A DNA stretch of 64,000 bases from Nitrosovibrio sp. Nv4 (GTDB lineage: Bacteria > Pseudomonadota > Gammaproteobacteria > Burkholderiales > Nitrosomonadaceae): the NCBI RefSeq assembly GCF_900215485.1, contig NZ_OCMZ01000002.1, positions 868,001 through 932,000 on the forward strand, in the 5' to 3' direction. Under the pieces are notes generated by a model. That model ran no database searches, was not told the origin of the DNA, and was given only the letters and a program-made list of their open reading frames with translations. Numbering within the stretch: position 1 is the stretch's first letter; the number at the start of each line of letters is the position of its first letter. Positions 48,434-56,836 of this stretch are shown piece by piece. The translations under genes and the position numbers were made by a program.

Positions 48434-51400
48434 GGGAAGACTCCCTTCAGTCTGGCGAGATCCACAGCGTCTCGCGTCACCTGTACATTTACCCCCTTTG
48501 TCACATCTACCAGCTTCGGAGAGAAGTGCGAGGATGGCGATGCGGACGCCTCTGCCGTGACTCGCGCCACGCCCTTGGTGCTGACATCGGTACGCGGATC
48601 GATCACGCCTCGCGGGGTTCGGACGATGACGGGAATGTCGTTCACGTATTTCCGGGCGCGGTCCGCATTGCGCAAAATGCCGGTGGGGTCCGGAGTCACA
48701 GCGATCGCTTCCGGATGCAGCGGCGCGAGTGTCTTCGGTTGCACGTACTCAATACGCTCGCGCCTGGTGACTATCCACTCCGTCCACTCGTGCACGGTTG
48801 TTTCGACGACAGAAGGCTCGACAAAGAACGTGTGTGGACGAGATCCCCGCTCCTCGTAGAAGAACGGCGCAGCGAGCGCGCTGAGCGAGTCCGGAAATGG
48901 GTTGCTGAGTGGGTAGCCGCTGTCGAACCACGAGCCATCCCAATACAGTTCCCGCGGCCGGCCGCTCTCGTCGAAATAGACAACGTGCTGTTGCTTGCTG
49001 GACTCGAATGAGTAGCCGGTTGTGTCCGAGCCCACCTTTAGCGCGCCTGGCACCACATGCGTAAGCACGTTCTCGTACCACGCTCCTCGCCACCATTGTA
49101 GTCCGACAAGCTCGTCGCCTTCGCCGCGGTAGACGACGTGTTGTGATCCAGCCCATTCGATGACGTAGCCGAACGGATCACCCTTTGCCTTCGTGAACGG
49201 CGTACCGATGGGATTGTAGTTCCAAGAGCCCGGGAAACCCCACAGCTCGTGAATCTTGTCGTCGCGTCCGCGATAAACCACATGCAACGTGTTCTGCAGG
49301 AGAAATGCGTAGGCCGAGAGCGAGGCGTTTGGGGCCGGCATCACCACACCGGTCATTGCTTGCGTGATGTTGGTGTAGGTCCACACGAGTCCCGCGTTGT
49401 CGCTCCGCAACTCGTGAACGTGGCCGTCGACGCCTATATAGAAGAGATGGCGGCTGGTCACTCGCGTCATCGCCAGCTCGGTTTTGGTCATCAGCAACCC
49501 GGCCGGATCGCTCGCGGGCTTGGGCGCGCCCACACCGAGTTCTCGGAGGTCCCACGTGCCGTCGGCAGTAGACTCCACCACAGCGCGCAAGCGGCCATCG
49601 GCGGTCCGAAACACCACACCGCGATTCGGCAGGTACATGCCGCCAAGTGGGCGGCCCTGCGGGCGGTCGTTTGCAGTGACGGCACTATAGAGGGTGTCAA
49701 CGCGCCATTCCGTGCCCAGAAATCTCCCATCCCCCATATCGGCGTCAAGTTGCGACCAGACAAGCTCGTGAATGCGCGTTTCGCCGGCATAGGCAATGCA
49801 CAGCATGCCGCGGTCATCCACTCCATACCCGTAAGGATCGGAGGCGGCGGATTCGGCGTCAGCGAGCGTGCTGGAGCCCGCCGCCTCAAGGCTTGGAGAC
49901 TGGTAAAACCATCCCGTACGATCGCCGAACATATCGTAGATGCTGCCGTCTCCACCGCGATACACCACATGCTGCGCGTTCTGCGGTTCGAAAACGAAGC
50001 CGTGAGGTCGGCCCACTCCCGCTGGCGGCGTGCGAGACGGCACCGGCAGCGTCTCGTTCGTTGGGAATAGCAGCGAGAAATTGTGTGCGGCGTCGAGAAT
50101 GGGAGATGTATCGCGCTGTAGGATGTCTCGCTCCGCGACGGAGCTCTTGGAGACGGCTGAAACGAATGTGATGCTCAACGGTTGCTGCTCGTTGGAGACC
50201 CACTTCGTAGCCTTCGGGGAAATCGCATCGAAGGGCGGCAGAGTCGGCGCGGACGAGTCGGACTCCGAGCGGGGTGGCGCGAGCTTGCTGAAGAACACGA
50301 ATTTGTGTCCTTTGTTTTCGTTCGTGATGTGGATCTCCAGATCGTCGTCCTGCGCTCCAGCTTCGTTTTCGATCACCACCGTCCGTACGAAGAAGCCTCG
50401 TTTTTCCTCATCCGAGGTCGCCTTGCAATCCATGAACGCAGTATCCACGAACCCCGATGTGGAGCCTCGATTCGTCCACTTATCGTCAATGCGCTCGGCC
50501 CAGTGCAATTGCACCTTGACGTACGTGGGTCCACGCAAATTCCTCGTATCGACCGTGTCGCTCGCCGGTGTGAATATTGGAGGGGGATCAATTGGCAATG
50601 TCTGTTCAAGAAACGTCACCCAGAACAGATGCATGCGGCCGCGCCAAGGAGCGAGCACGAGATGCTCGCCCTCGATGTGCATCTCGATTGGCTCCCACGG
50701 CGTCCAGATACCGTGCGAAATGTTTCGATAGAGATAGGTGAAAGGCGCGCTCGGCGTTCGCCCGACGAGGTGCACGATGCTGCCATCCGCACTGATGCCT
50801 GGCTCGAAGTACATCGTGAGCATTTCGAGGCGTGCGATCGTTTCGAGGCCCTTGAGATATTCGTACAGCGCGGCACGCACCAGATCGTCATTCACGTCCC
50901 CCTGCAGCAGATTGCCCTCCAGCGCCCGGAACAAGTGCGTGCGATCGTCCCGGAACTCTGGATCAAGCCAGTTCTCGGGCCAGATGAACATTTTGCGGTT
51001 CACTTCCCATACCCGATATCGCCTCATCCATTCCCAGCGCTTGGTGTCTATGATTTGCGGGTCGACGCGGTCCGGCTCCAGATTCATCAGACAGCGCTGG
51101 ACGAACAGCTGCACCGAGGAGATAGCAAGCTGGATGCGTGACGCCAGCACCACCGGCTCCATGCCTGGGTCGAGCAGCAGATGCTCGAAGAGCTTCTCCA
51201 TCGTCTCGCCATAGCGGGGCTGACCTTCGGCGTTTAGCACGTGAGTGAGATGGACGACCAGCGCATCCCTCTGCTTTTTGCGCAGTCTATCGAATATCGG
51301 CTGCGCCAGTTTGCGCCACGCGGAGCGCGGGTAGCGAGCCTTGACGGCGGTGCGCAGCTTCTGCGCCACCTTCTCGTCAATGTACACCGTGGCAAGGTCG

Positions 51401-54400
51401 ACAATCGCCTCGGGCCTCAGACTCAGCCGCATGCAGCACTTGATTGCTTCCAGCGACTCGCGCAACCGCGCGGGATCCTTCATTACTAAGACACTGAAGG
51501 TCGGCCCCGCGGTGGGTGTCGCGCCGATGGCGACCAGCAATGCAGGCAGGAGATCGACCTTGAGACCCGTAAGCGCGCCGAACGCGTCACGCAGCCCAGC
51601 CTCACGCGCGGCCACTGTGTTCTGCACGTCCAGGGGTTGCTCTGCCGCTCGTAGCACTGCCAGAAGCCGCTCACTGCGACCTGTGCTCCTTCGAATGGCT
51701 ACAAAATCGATCCACGGGGCTAGTCCCTTGCGCAGCGCCTGCGCTCGAGCGTCGTCTACAACCTCATCGAGCGGCAGATCGTTCGGGTTCACGGCCCCCG
51801 GTACATTCATCAGGTAATCCAGTTCCGCAGCCGTGACCTCCAACGATTGAATGAGATCAAGCGCTTTGCGCAGCTTGCGCAATGAGTAGACAGTGTGCTC
51901 AGGGTCAGAGAAGCCACTTTCCTTGATGAATTTGCCGCCAGCGTCTTTCAGAACCTTGCTGACCAGCGCCTCCACAAGCGGAACGGGCGCGGACAGCTGT
52001 CCAGCCAGCGTTTGCACGATCAACGCCGAAAGCTTCTCCGATGCCGCCTGATCAGCAGCCGGCAACAAAGCGAGCGCAAGCGATGCGGGGTCGCTCGCGG
52101 CATAGGGCGGCGGCGAGACACCGCGATGCCGACACTGTCTGTCCAAGAACGAAACACCGATGCCTGCTTTGCCGAGCAGCGCCACCTCATCTACAAACGC
52201 AAGAGCTTGAACCCATGGCGTGTCCTGAGCCAGTTCTGTGAGCGGCATGTTCGGCAGCGCAGTGAAAGGCTTGTGCTCCGAAAGGCTGAGCAGCGACAAG
52301 AGATCGGCGATCGGAAGATCGAGTCCGCGAGCAAGTACGCCATAGCGCCCGAGCATCGAAAGATTACTGATGGACAGCAAACGATCCCCCGCCTGTGCAG
52401 ACTTTAGAATCGGCTCTATTTCCTCGTACGCCAGTTGCAGCGCCTGACGCACAACGTCCACGTGGTCGCTAATCTGTGCTGTGCCGTCCTGAAGCACTTG
52501 ACCGAGGCGTTTGTCAAACGTGGGATTTCGCCCCATGGCGCCGGCGCTGGTGAAGAGGCGCTCATACAGGCAGTCCGTGCCTGTCGTCGGGATATCACTC
52601 CACAGCAGCAGCAGTTCCTCCCGCGACACGCGATCGTTAAATCGCTCGCGAAGCTCTTCGACATGCGCGAGATAGATGAGTGCGGTCCGCATGGCATCTG
52701 CAAACGACGTCATCGTGAGCGCTCCGACCCCGGGTACAAGAGCCATGAGCGCACGGTCGAGCTCGTGGATCTCCCAACTCAGCCTTCTCTGCAGCCGGAC
52801 GAACGCGTTCATCTTCAGCAGCACAAGTGCCATGGCAGCATCGGGCGCCGCCGGCGCCAGATCGAACGCAAGCGTCGCCTGAGCAAAATCGCAGCCCGCA
52901 GCAGGCGCGCTTAGCACCAGCGTCGCGTTGCGCATGGCTTCCGTTCGAAGTGGGGCGAGGTCTGCCGGTCGCAGGCCCTGCGCGAGCAGATCTGCCTCGA
53001 GCCCGGACTTGTCGGCCTCATTCAGAGGGTCCCCCGAGCCGAAGTAGCGATCAATAGTGTTCGGATCGACGCCGACGCGCTTTAATGCAATGAGTTTCTC
53101 GATCTCTGGATTGATGAAGCGCGTGCGCAGGATCTCGACCAGTTCCTCGTAGGATACACCCAGGCGCCGCGAGAGTGTTTTGGCATTACGCAAGCTCGAC
53201 GCGGCGGGGCGCGAAACACTGTTCGCCATCTCCGTCTTCAGCGCTTCGTCCTCGCTGCCGAATCCGTACAGCGCAAACCAGTCATCGGAGCCCATAATCG
53301 CCGCGACGTCCCCAGGTGAGAGCCCGAGCCGCTCGAACCACACATCAGTCCAGCCATCGGTACGATCATTGCGGGTGGCCAAAAGTGTGGTCGGGCGTGC
53401 GATGCACTGCCGCAACCGCCAAAGCGGCAGATCAAGCTGCCTCAGAAAGGTACGTACGGTTTCGAGCGGAAGATCGAACGGCAGCGCGAGCGGATAAACC
53501 CGATCGCGCAGCCCCTTGAATCCGGATTCACCCACATACGCGCTCCACAGAATATTCTGGGGCTCGGCGATGAGATCGGCGCTCGAAGCGTCACCGACGT
53601 CGTAGGCGTACAGATCCGGCACGTCCACACCGTCAGCAACCAACAGTTGTTCGAGTACTTCGTTGACCACATCGATGTACGGAAGCGCTGTGTTCGTGTT
53701 CTCGCAAGTCAGCGCGATGTTCTTTATGTCGGGACGGCGGCGGTTCAGTGCGTCAAACGGCTTGCTCTTCGTGTAGGAGGCCCCCGTGCGTGCTTCATAC
53801 GATCCCTTCGCAGTCGCCCAGTCCTCTTCATTCGGATCGATGAAATGCAAAATGTCGACCAGATAGGCCGCGGGGCTGAGCACTGATCGACACGTCGAGC
53901 ACTCGCAGTAGTCTGCCGACCCGAAAAGCGTCTCGAGCGTTGGAAACATCCCACTGAGTTTCTGGCGCGCGACAGCCTGTTGATCGCTGCGACGCTGCAC
54001 ATCTTCGGGCGTGGAGCCCGGCGCGTATGACGGCGTCGCCATCCGCTTCAATCCGTCGAAGACGTTGAAGACCGTCGCAGACTGCTGCTGCGCTTTCCAG
54101 TAGACGAACTGGCTGACCGACGTCTGGCGCGTCCGGCTACCTTTGGGAAGGTAGGGCGCGACACGGTGCGAGAAAGTAGCGAAGTCAGCCTTTGCAATCG
54201 CAGTCGCCGAGCGAAAGCCGGCTTGGAGAACCGCACTGAGTGCCTCATCCGTCGGACTCGCGGCGTATAGCGATGAAAGGGTTTTCACGCTTCCGAGCAC
54301 GGCGTCGCGTTTCTCTGCAGGTATGCCGTTCCATACCGCCGCTTCGTTCCCCGCGATGAACGTACTGAGAGGGGTCTGGCCGAGACGGAACCCCACGGGT

Positions 54401-56661
54401 ACGGCGTTCCGGAGAAACACAGCGATGCCGTCGCGCTCCGCCACGCCCGCGAGCTTTCCGCTCGCGATCCTCTGGACCGTGACGGCGTGAGGATCCATCT
54501 GTCGCACACGACGGGCGAGCTCAGCCGCATAAACATCGAGTCGCTCGTCCTGATCGCGGCCGGTGAATGACAACGGGATCAGAGCGGCGAGCTTCGCATT
54601 GTCGTCTGATGCGAGATCACGAATTGTCACCTTCCACGTGTCTTCGTCGCCGTACCCGAGGTCGATGAGGGCAAGAACGTTGTCGCCGACCTTTCCCACC
54701 AGAACCTCGACCAGCTCTGCATTGTTAAAAGTCAGGTAGGCCAGCTTACCCTGCAACTGCAGCTTGTCGATTGCACCCTGTGAAACTCCGGCATTTTTCG
54801 CGCGTTCCCAGAGGCCCCTAGGCTCGTCGTCGCGCACGACCTTCGCAAAGGCTGCACGATCAGCGTCAGAGATGCGCGCTTTTGCAACGAAGTCTTTCGC
54901 GCTCGACGGCGCGCCCGAGATGCCCGTGGTGAACTTGTAGTCGGCCGCGAAATTGGTGAACGCCTCCAGCCCCTTGCTGACGACCGCGTCATCGACGATG
55001 CCGGCTTGCGCGGCCTGCCTCAGCGCATTGGCAACCGTCTGCTTCGAAATGTGGGCGATCGCGTTGGTGTTTGTCGGCAAGCCAGAGCGTGCGAGAGCGT
55101 AGAAACCCTCTGCAGGAATGCCAGTGCGCGCCTCGCCATCCACGGCCTCGGAAGCGAGCGCCAGCGCGGTGGCGTCCCACCCGGTCGAGTTGGAAAGCAG
55201 TGTGAAGTCGTGGCGTGGGCCGCGTTCAAGCGCGTCCCTCAGTGCGTCGAACTTGCCCCCCAGTTGCGGGCTGACCGCTGCGCGCAATCGTGAGAATTCC
55301 GACGCTGCAGGCTGCACTGCGGCCGGCGCGATGAGGTCGAGCCGCTCGTCCGCATTCGCGCCAAACTTGGTTCGCGAGAGCTGGACCTCCTGCCCGTTCG
55401 GCTCCACCGCATAGACTTCAATGTTTGGCGTTCCCTTAGCGGTATAGGACAACGTGTACGTTCCACCGCCGTCAGTCGATGCTTCACCGAGCAGCGTGCG
55501 AACGCCGCCGAAGCCGCGCTGATAGACTCGTACATTGATCGCGGCAGCGGCTGGACCATAGTCGAGCGCAATCGTTCCGGATACGCGCCCTACGAAGCGG
55601 CTGCCAGCTGGCAGCGGCGCGTTTGGTGCGACCTCCGGCACGGTTACCAGAATTTCTACTTCCTGATTCTTGGACTGAAGATTTGAAATGGTGGTATGGG
55701 TATCGAGGGTTTTATCTGCTTGCTGAATGTGAAAGGTGACTTCCACTTGGTGGCCCGCTGAAATCTTGCTAAATAGGGCCTCGTCGAAAGGCAACAAGGC
55801 AACGCCTTTTGCATCGGTCGTGCCCAATTGGGTCATCAGCACTATCTCGCTCGTGCGAAACTCAGCTTCGACTTGTACGCTAGGTAGAACCTCTCCTGTT
55901 GCCTTGTTCTTGACGGTTGCGGTCAGGATGAAGCTCTTCGGCTCGGCATTTTTGACGGTGATATTCAACGTTACTGACTCAGGGGCAACGGATTGCCGCA
56001 CTTCCCCGACTGTACGGCCCTCCGGAGTGACGGCGCGAACAACGAGATTCGGACCTTTCCGGGCGTCGGGCTGCCACGAATAGCTTAAATGATAATTAGC
56101 CTTCGGATTGGGTGCAGCTCTGCCCAGCTCGAGAAAGTTGTTAGCGGAGAGCGCATCCAGGACATGAACGGTCAAATCACTCCCCAGGAAGGCGGTATTG
56201 TCGGGTCTGCGGATTTGGCCGCTGACCGAATAGGTGACCACTGGGGAGGTATCAGAACTATCCGAGTCAAGTGTGACGGTAGCGATGTCATCAAGCTTCT
56301 TCTTGAAATCGCTACCCTGATCGGAAGAAAGATTTTCAATGGTGAAACCCCGCTTCCAAAACATCTCTGCAAAGTCGTTTTGAGAATCAGGGTCAGCTCC
56401 GGTCAGTCTGAATAAATATTCGGGCGTGCCGTCGGCTATCATCAGCCGGAGAAAATCCTCCTTGGCGGTATAGTCATAATACTTTAGACTTTTAAGCGCT
56501 TTCTCCAGTGCTCCGACCTCGCTGGCGCTAAGCCCTTCGAACAACAAACCCCGAGCCAGCACAGGCTGCGGAATCTCGTCCATGTCCCGGACGAAATCCA
56601 GGAATGCTTTGAGAATGGCGAGTTTATTCGTCGGCTCCTTGAATATGATAGTAGCTTTCAT
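48430..56661 (-). CDS. TcA toxin subunit, N-terminal half, with embedded lectin-type propeller
   Basis: A 2743-residue protein. Order: an N-terminal helical piece (1-130); three Ig/carboxypeptidase-regulatory-like beta repeats (about 142-230, 226-340, 354-445); a long helical shell; the VRP1/Salmonella virulence plasmid A segment CECSTCRSVLSPAAYLVDI near residue 915; ABC-toxin N-terminal-like helices (about 1780-1950, RRYRVWEVNRKMFIWPENW); a neuraminidase-like domain from 1945; then seven repeats of about 50 residues (about 2218-2586) carrying HVVYRG-type strands, read as a PLL-like lectin propeller; then the TcA piece FFYEERGSRPHTFFVEPS. The ATG at 56661 has a GGGAGA ribosome site. I infer cell-surface binding by this half. 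Low GC of the first kilobase stands out. Family certain, domain borders approximate. Confidence 0.85.
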   Translation of the reverse strand: MKATIIFKEPTNKLAILKAFLDFVRDMDEIPQPVLARGLLFEGLSASEVGALEKALKSLKYYDYTAKEDFLRLMIADGTPEYLFRLTGADPDSQNDFAEMFWKRGFTIENLSSDQGSDFKKKLDDIATVTLDSDSSDTSPVVTYSVSGQIRRPDNTAFLGSDLTVHVLDALSANNFLELGRAAPNPKANYHLSYSWQPDARKGPNLVVRAVTPEGRTVGEVRQSVAPESVTLNITVKNAEPKSFILTATVKNKATGEVLPSVQVEAEFRTSEIVLMTQLGTTDAKGVALLPFDEALFSKISAGHQVEVTFHIQQADKTLDTHTTISNLQSKNQEVEILVTVPEVAPNAPLPAGSRFVGRVSGTIALDYGPAAAAINVRVYQRGFGGVRTLLGEASTDGGGTYTLSYTAKGTPNIEVYAVEPNGQEVQLSRTKFGANADERLDLIAPAAVQPAASEFSRLRAAVSPQLGGKFDALRDALERGPRHDFTLLSNSTGWDATALALASEAVDGEARTGIPAEGFYALARSGLPTNTNAIAHISKQTVANALRQAAQAGIVDDAVVSKGLEAFTNFAADYKFTTGISGAPSSAKDFVAKARISDADRAAFAKVVRDDEPRGLWERAKNAGVSQGAIDKLQLQGKLAYLTFNNAELVEVLVGKVGDNVLALIDLGYGDEDTWKVTIRDLASDDNAKLAALIPLSFTGRDQDERLDVYAAELARRVRQMDPHAVTVQRIASGKLAGVAERDGIAVFLRNAVPVGFRLGQTPLSTFIAGNEAAVWNGIPAEKRDAVLGSVKTLSSLYAASPTDEALSAVLQAGFRSATAIAKADFATFSHRVAPYLPKGSRTRQTSVSQFVYWKAQQQSATVFNVFDGLKRMATPSYAPGSTPEDVQRRSDQQAVARQKLSGMFPTLETLFGSADYCECSTCRSVLSPAAYLVDILHFIDPNEEDWATAKGSYEARTGASYTKSKPFDALNRRRPDIKNIALTCENTNTALPYIDVVNEVLEQLLVADGVDVPDLYAYDVGDASSADLIAEPQNILWSAYVGESGFKGLRDRVYPLALPFDLPLETVRTFLRQLDLPLWRLRQCIARPTTLLATRNDRTDGWTDVWFERLGLSPGDVAAIMGSDDWFALYGFGSEDEALKTEMANSVSRPAASSLRNAKTLSRRLGVSYEELVEILRTRFINPEIEKLIALKRVGVDPNTIDRYFGSGDPLNEADKSGLEADLLAQGLRPADLAPLRTEAMRNATLVLSAPAAGCDFAQATLAFDLAPAAPDAAMALVLLKMNAFVRLQRRLSWEIHELDRALMALVPGVGALTMTSFADAMRTALIYLAHVEELRERFNDRVSREELLLLWSDIPTTGTDCLYERLFTSAGAMGRNPTFDKRLGQVLQDGTAQISDHVDVVRQALQLAYEEIEPILKSAQAGDRLLSISNLSMLGRYGVLARGLDLPIADLLSLLSLSEHKPFTALPNMPLTELAQDTPWVQALAFVDEVALLGKAGIGVSFLDRQCRHRGVSPPPYAASDPASLALALLPAADQAASEKLSALIVQTLAGQLSAPVPLVEALVSKVLKDAGGKFIKESGFSDPEHTVYSLRKLRKALDLIQSLEVTAAELDYLMNVPGAVNPNDLPLDEVVDDARAQALRKGLAPWIDFVAIRRSTGRSERLLAVLRAAEQPLDVQNTVAAREAGLRDAFGALTGLKVDLLPALLVAIGATPTAGPTFSVLVMKDPARLRESLEAIKCCMRLSLRPEAIVDLATVYIDEKVAQKLRTAVKARYPRSAWRKLAQPIFDRLRKKQRDALVVHLTHVLNAEGQPRYGETMEKLFEHLLLDPGMEPVVLASRIQLAISSVQLFVQRCLMNLEPDRVDPQIIDTKRWEWMRRYRVWEVNRKMFIWPENWLDPEFRDDRTHLFRALEGNLLQGDVNDDLVRAALYEYLKGLETIARLEMLTMYFEPGISADGSIVHLVGRTPSAPFTYLYRNISHGIWTPWEPIEMHIEGEHLVLAPWRGRMHLFWVTFLEQTLPIDPPPIFTPASDTVDTRNLRGPTYVKVQLHWAERIDDKWTNRGSTSGFVDTAFMDCKATSDEEKRGFFVRTVVIENEAGAQDDDLEIHITNENKGHKFVFFSKLAPPRSESDSSAPTLPPFDAISPKATKWVSNEQQPLSITFVSAVSKSSVAERDILQRDTSPILDAAHNFSLLFPTNETLPVPSRTPPAGVGRPHGFVFEPQNAQHVVYRGGDGSIYDMFGDRTGWFYQSPSLEAAGSSTLADAESAASDPYGYGVDDRGMLCIAYAGETRIHELVWSQLDADMGDGRFLGTEWRVDTLYSAVTANDRPQGRPLGGMYLPNRGVVFRTADGRLRAVVESTADGTWDLRELGVGAPKPASDPAGLLMTKTELAMTRVTSRHLFYIGVDGHVHELRSDNAGLVWTYTNITQAMTGVVMPAPNASLSAYAFLLQNTLHVVYRGRDDKIHELWGFPGSWNYNPIGTPFTKAKGDPFGYVIEWAGSQHVVYRGEGDELVGLQWWRGAWYENVLTHVVPGALKVGSDTTGYSFESSKQQHVVYFDESGRPRELYWDGSWFDSGYPLSNPFPDSLSALAAPFFYEERGSRPHTFFVEPSVVETTVHEWTEWIVTRRERIEYVQPKTLAPLHPEAIAVTPDPTGILRNADRARKYVNDIPVIVRTPRGVIDPRTDVSTKGVARVTAEASASPSSHFSPKLVDVTKGVNVQVTRDAVDLARLKGVFP
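48900..50010 (-). other. Seven-repeat beta-propeller lectin-like segment inside tcA1
   Basis: Residues about 2218-2586. Repeats start around PHGFVFEPQ, DPYGYGVDD, GGMYLPNRG, DPAGLLMTK, SAYAFLLQN, DPFGYVIEW and TTGYSFESS; four hold HVVY (49962, 49268, 49129 and 48975 regions), most end in a W-Y/F strand (GTWDL, SWNYN, AWYEN, SWFDS). The pattern (HVVYRG...I..L...W) is that of Photorhabdus PLL-type lectins, which are seven-bladed and bind fucosylated or O-methylated glycans. That seven full blades are present is read from the translation; binding is inference. Confidence 0.7.
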
Positions 56662-56836
56662 ACTGAATCTCCCTATGTGGTAGCCCCCTTCTAAGCCGCC
56701 TTGTCGATTTTGTACATGGGTTGTTGTTCAGTTACCCTCATCCACCTTCTTAATCGCCATTCACTCCTTCCTCAATCATTTCCCGCTCCCATCCGGCAAA
56801 ATCGGTTTCACGTAGGGGACCCCGCAGGGTGATTCG
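56662..56836. other. Spacer between tcBC and tcA1, with frame-open tail after the tcBC stop
   Basis: 175 bp. The tcBC frame stays open for 28 codons past its TAG (56837-56839) until TAA at 56750-56752, encoding a segment with FAGWEREMIEEGVNGD that reads like a protein end. A good ribosome site for tcA1 lies at its 3' end. No separate immunity gene fits here. Confidence 0.6.
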
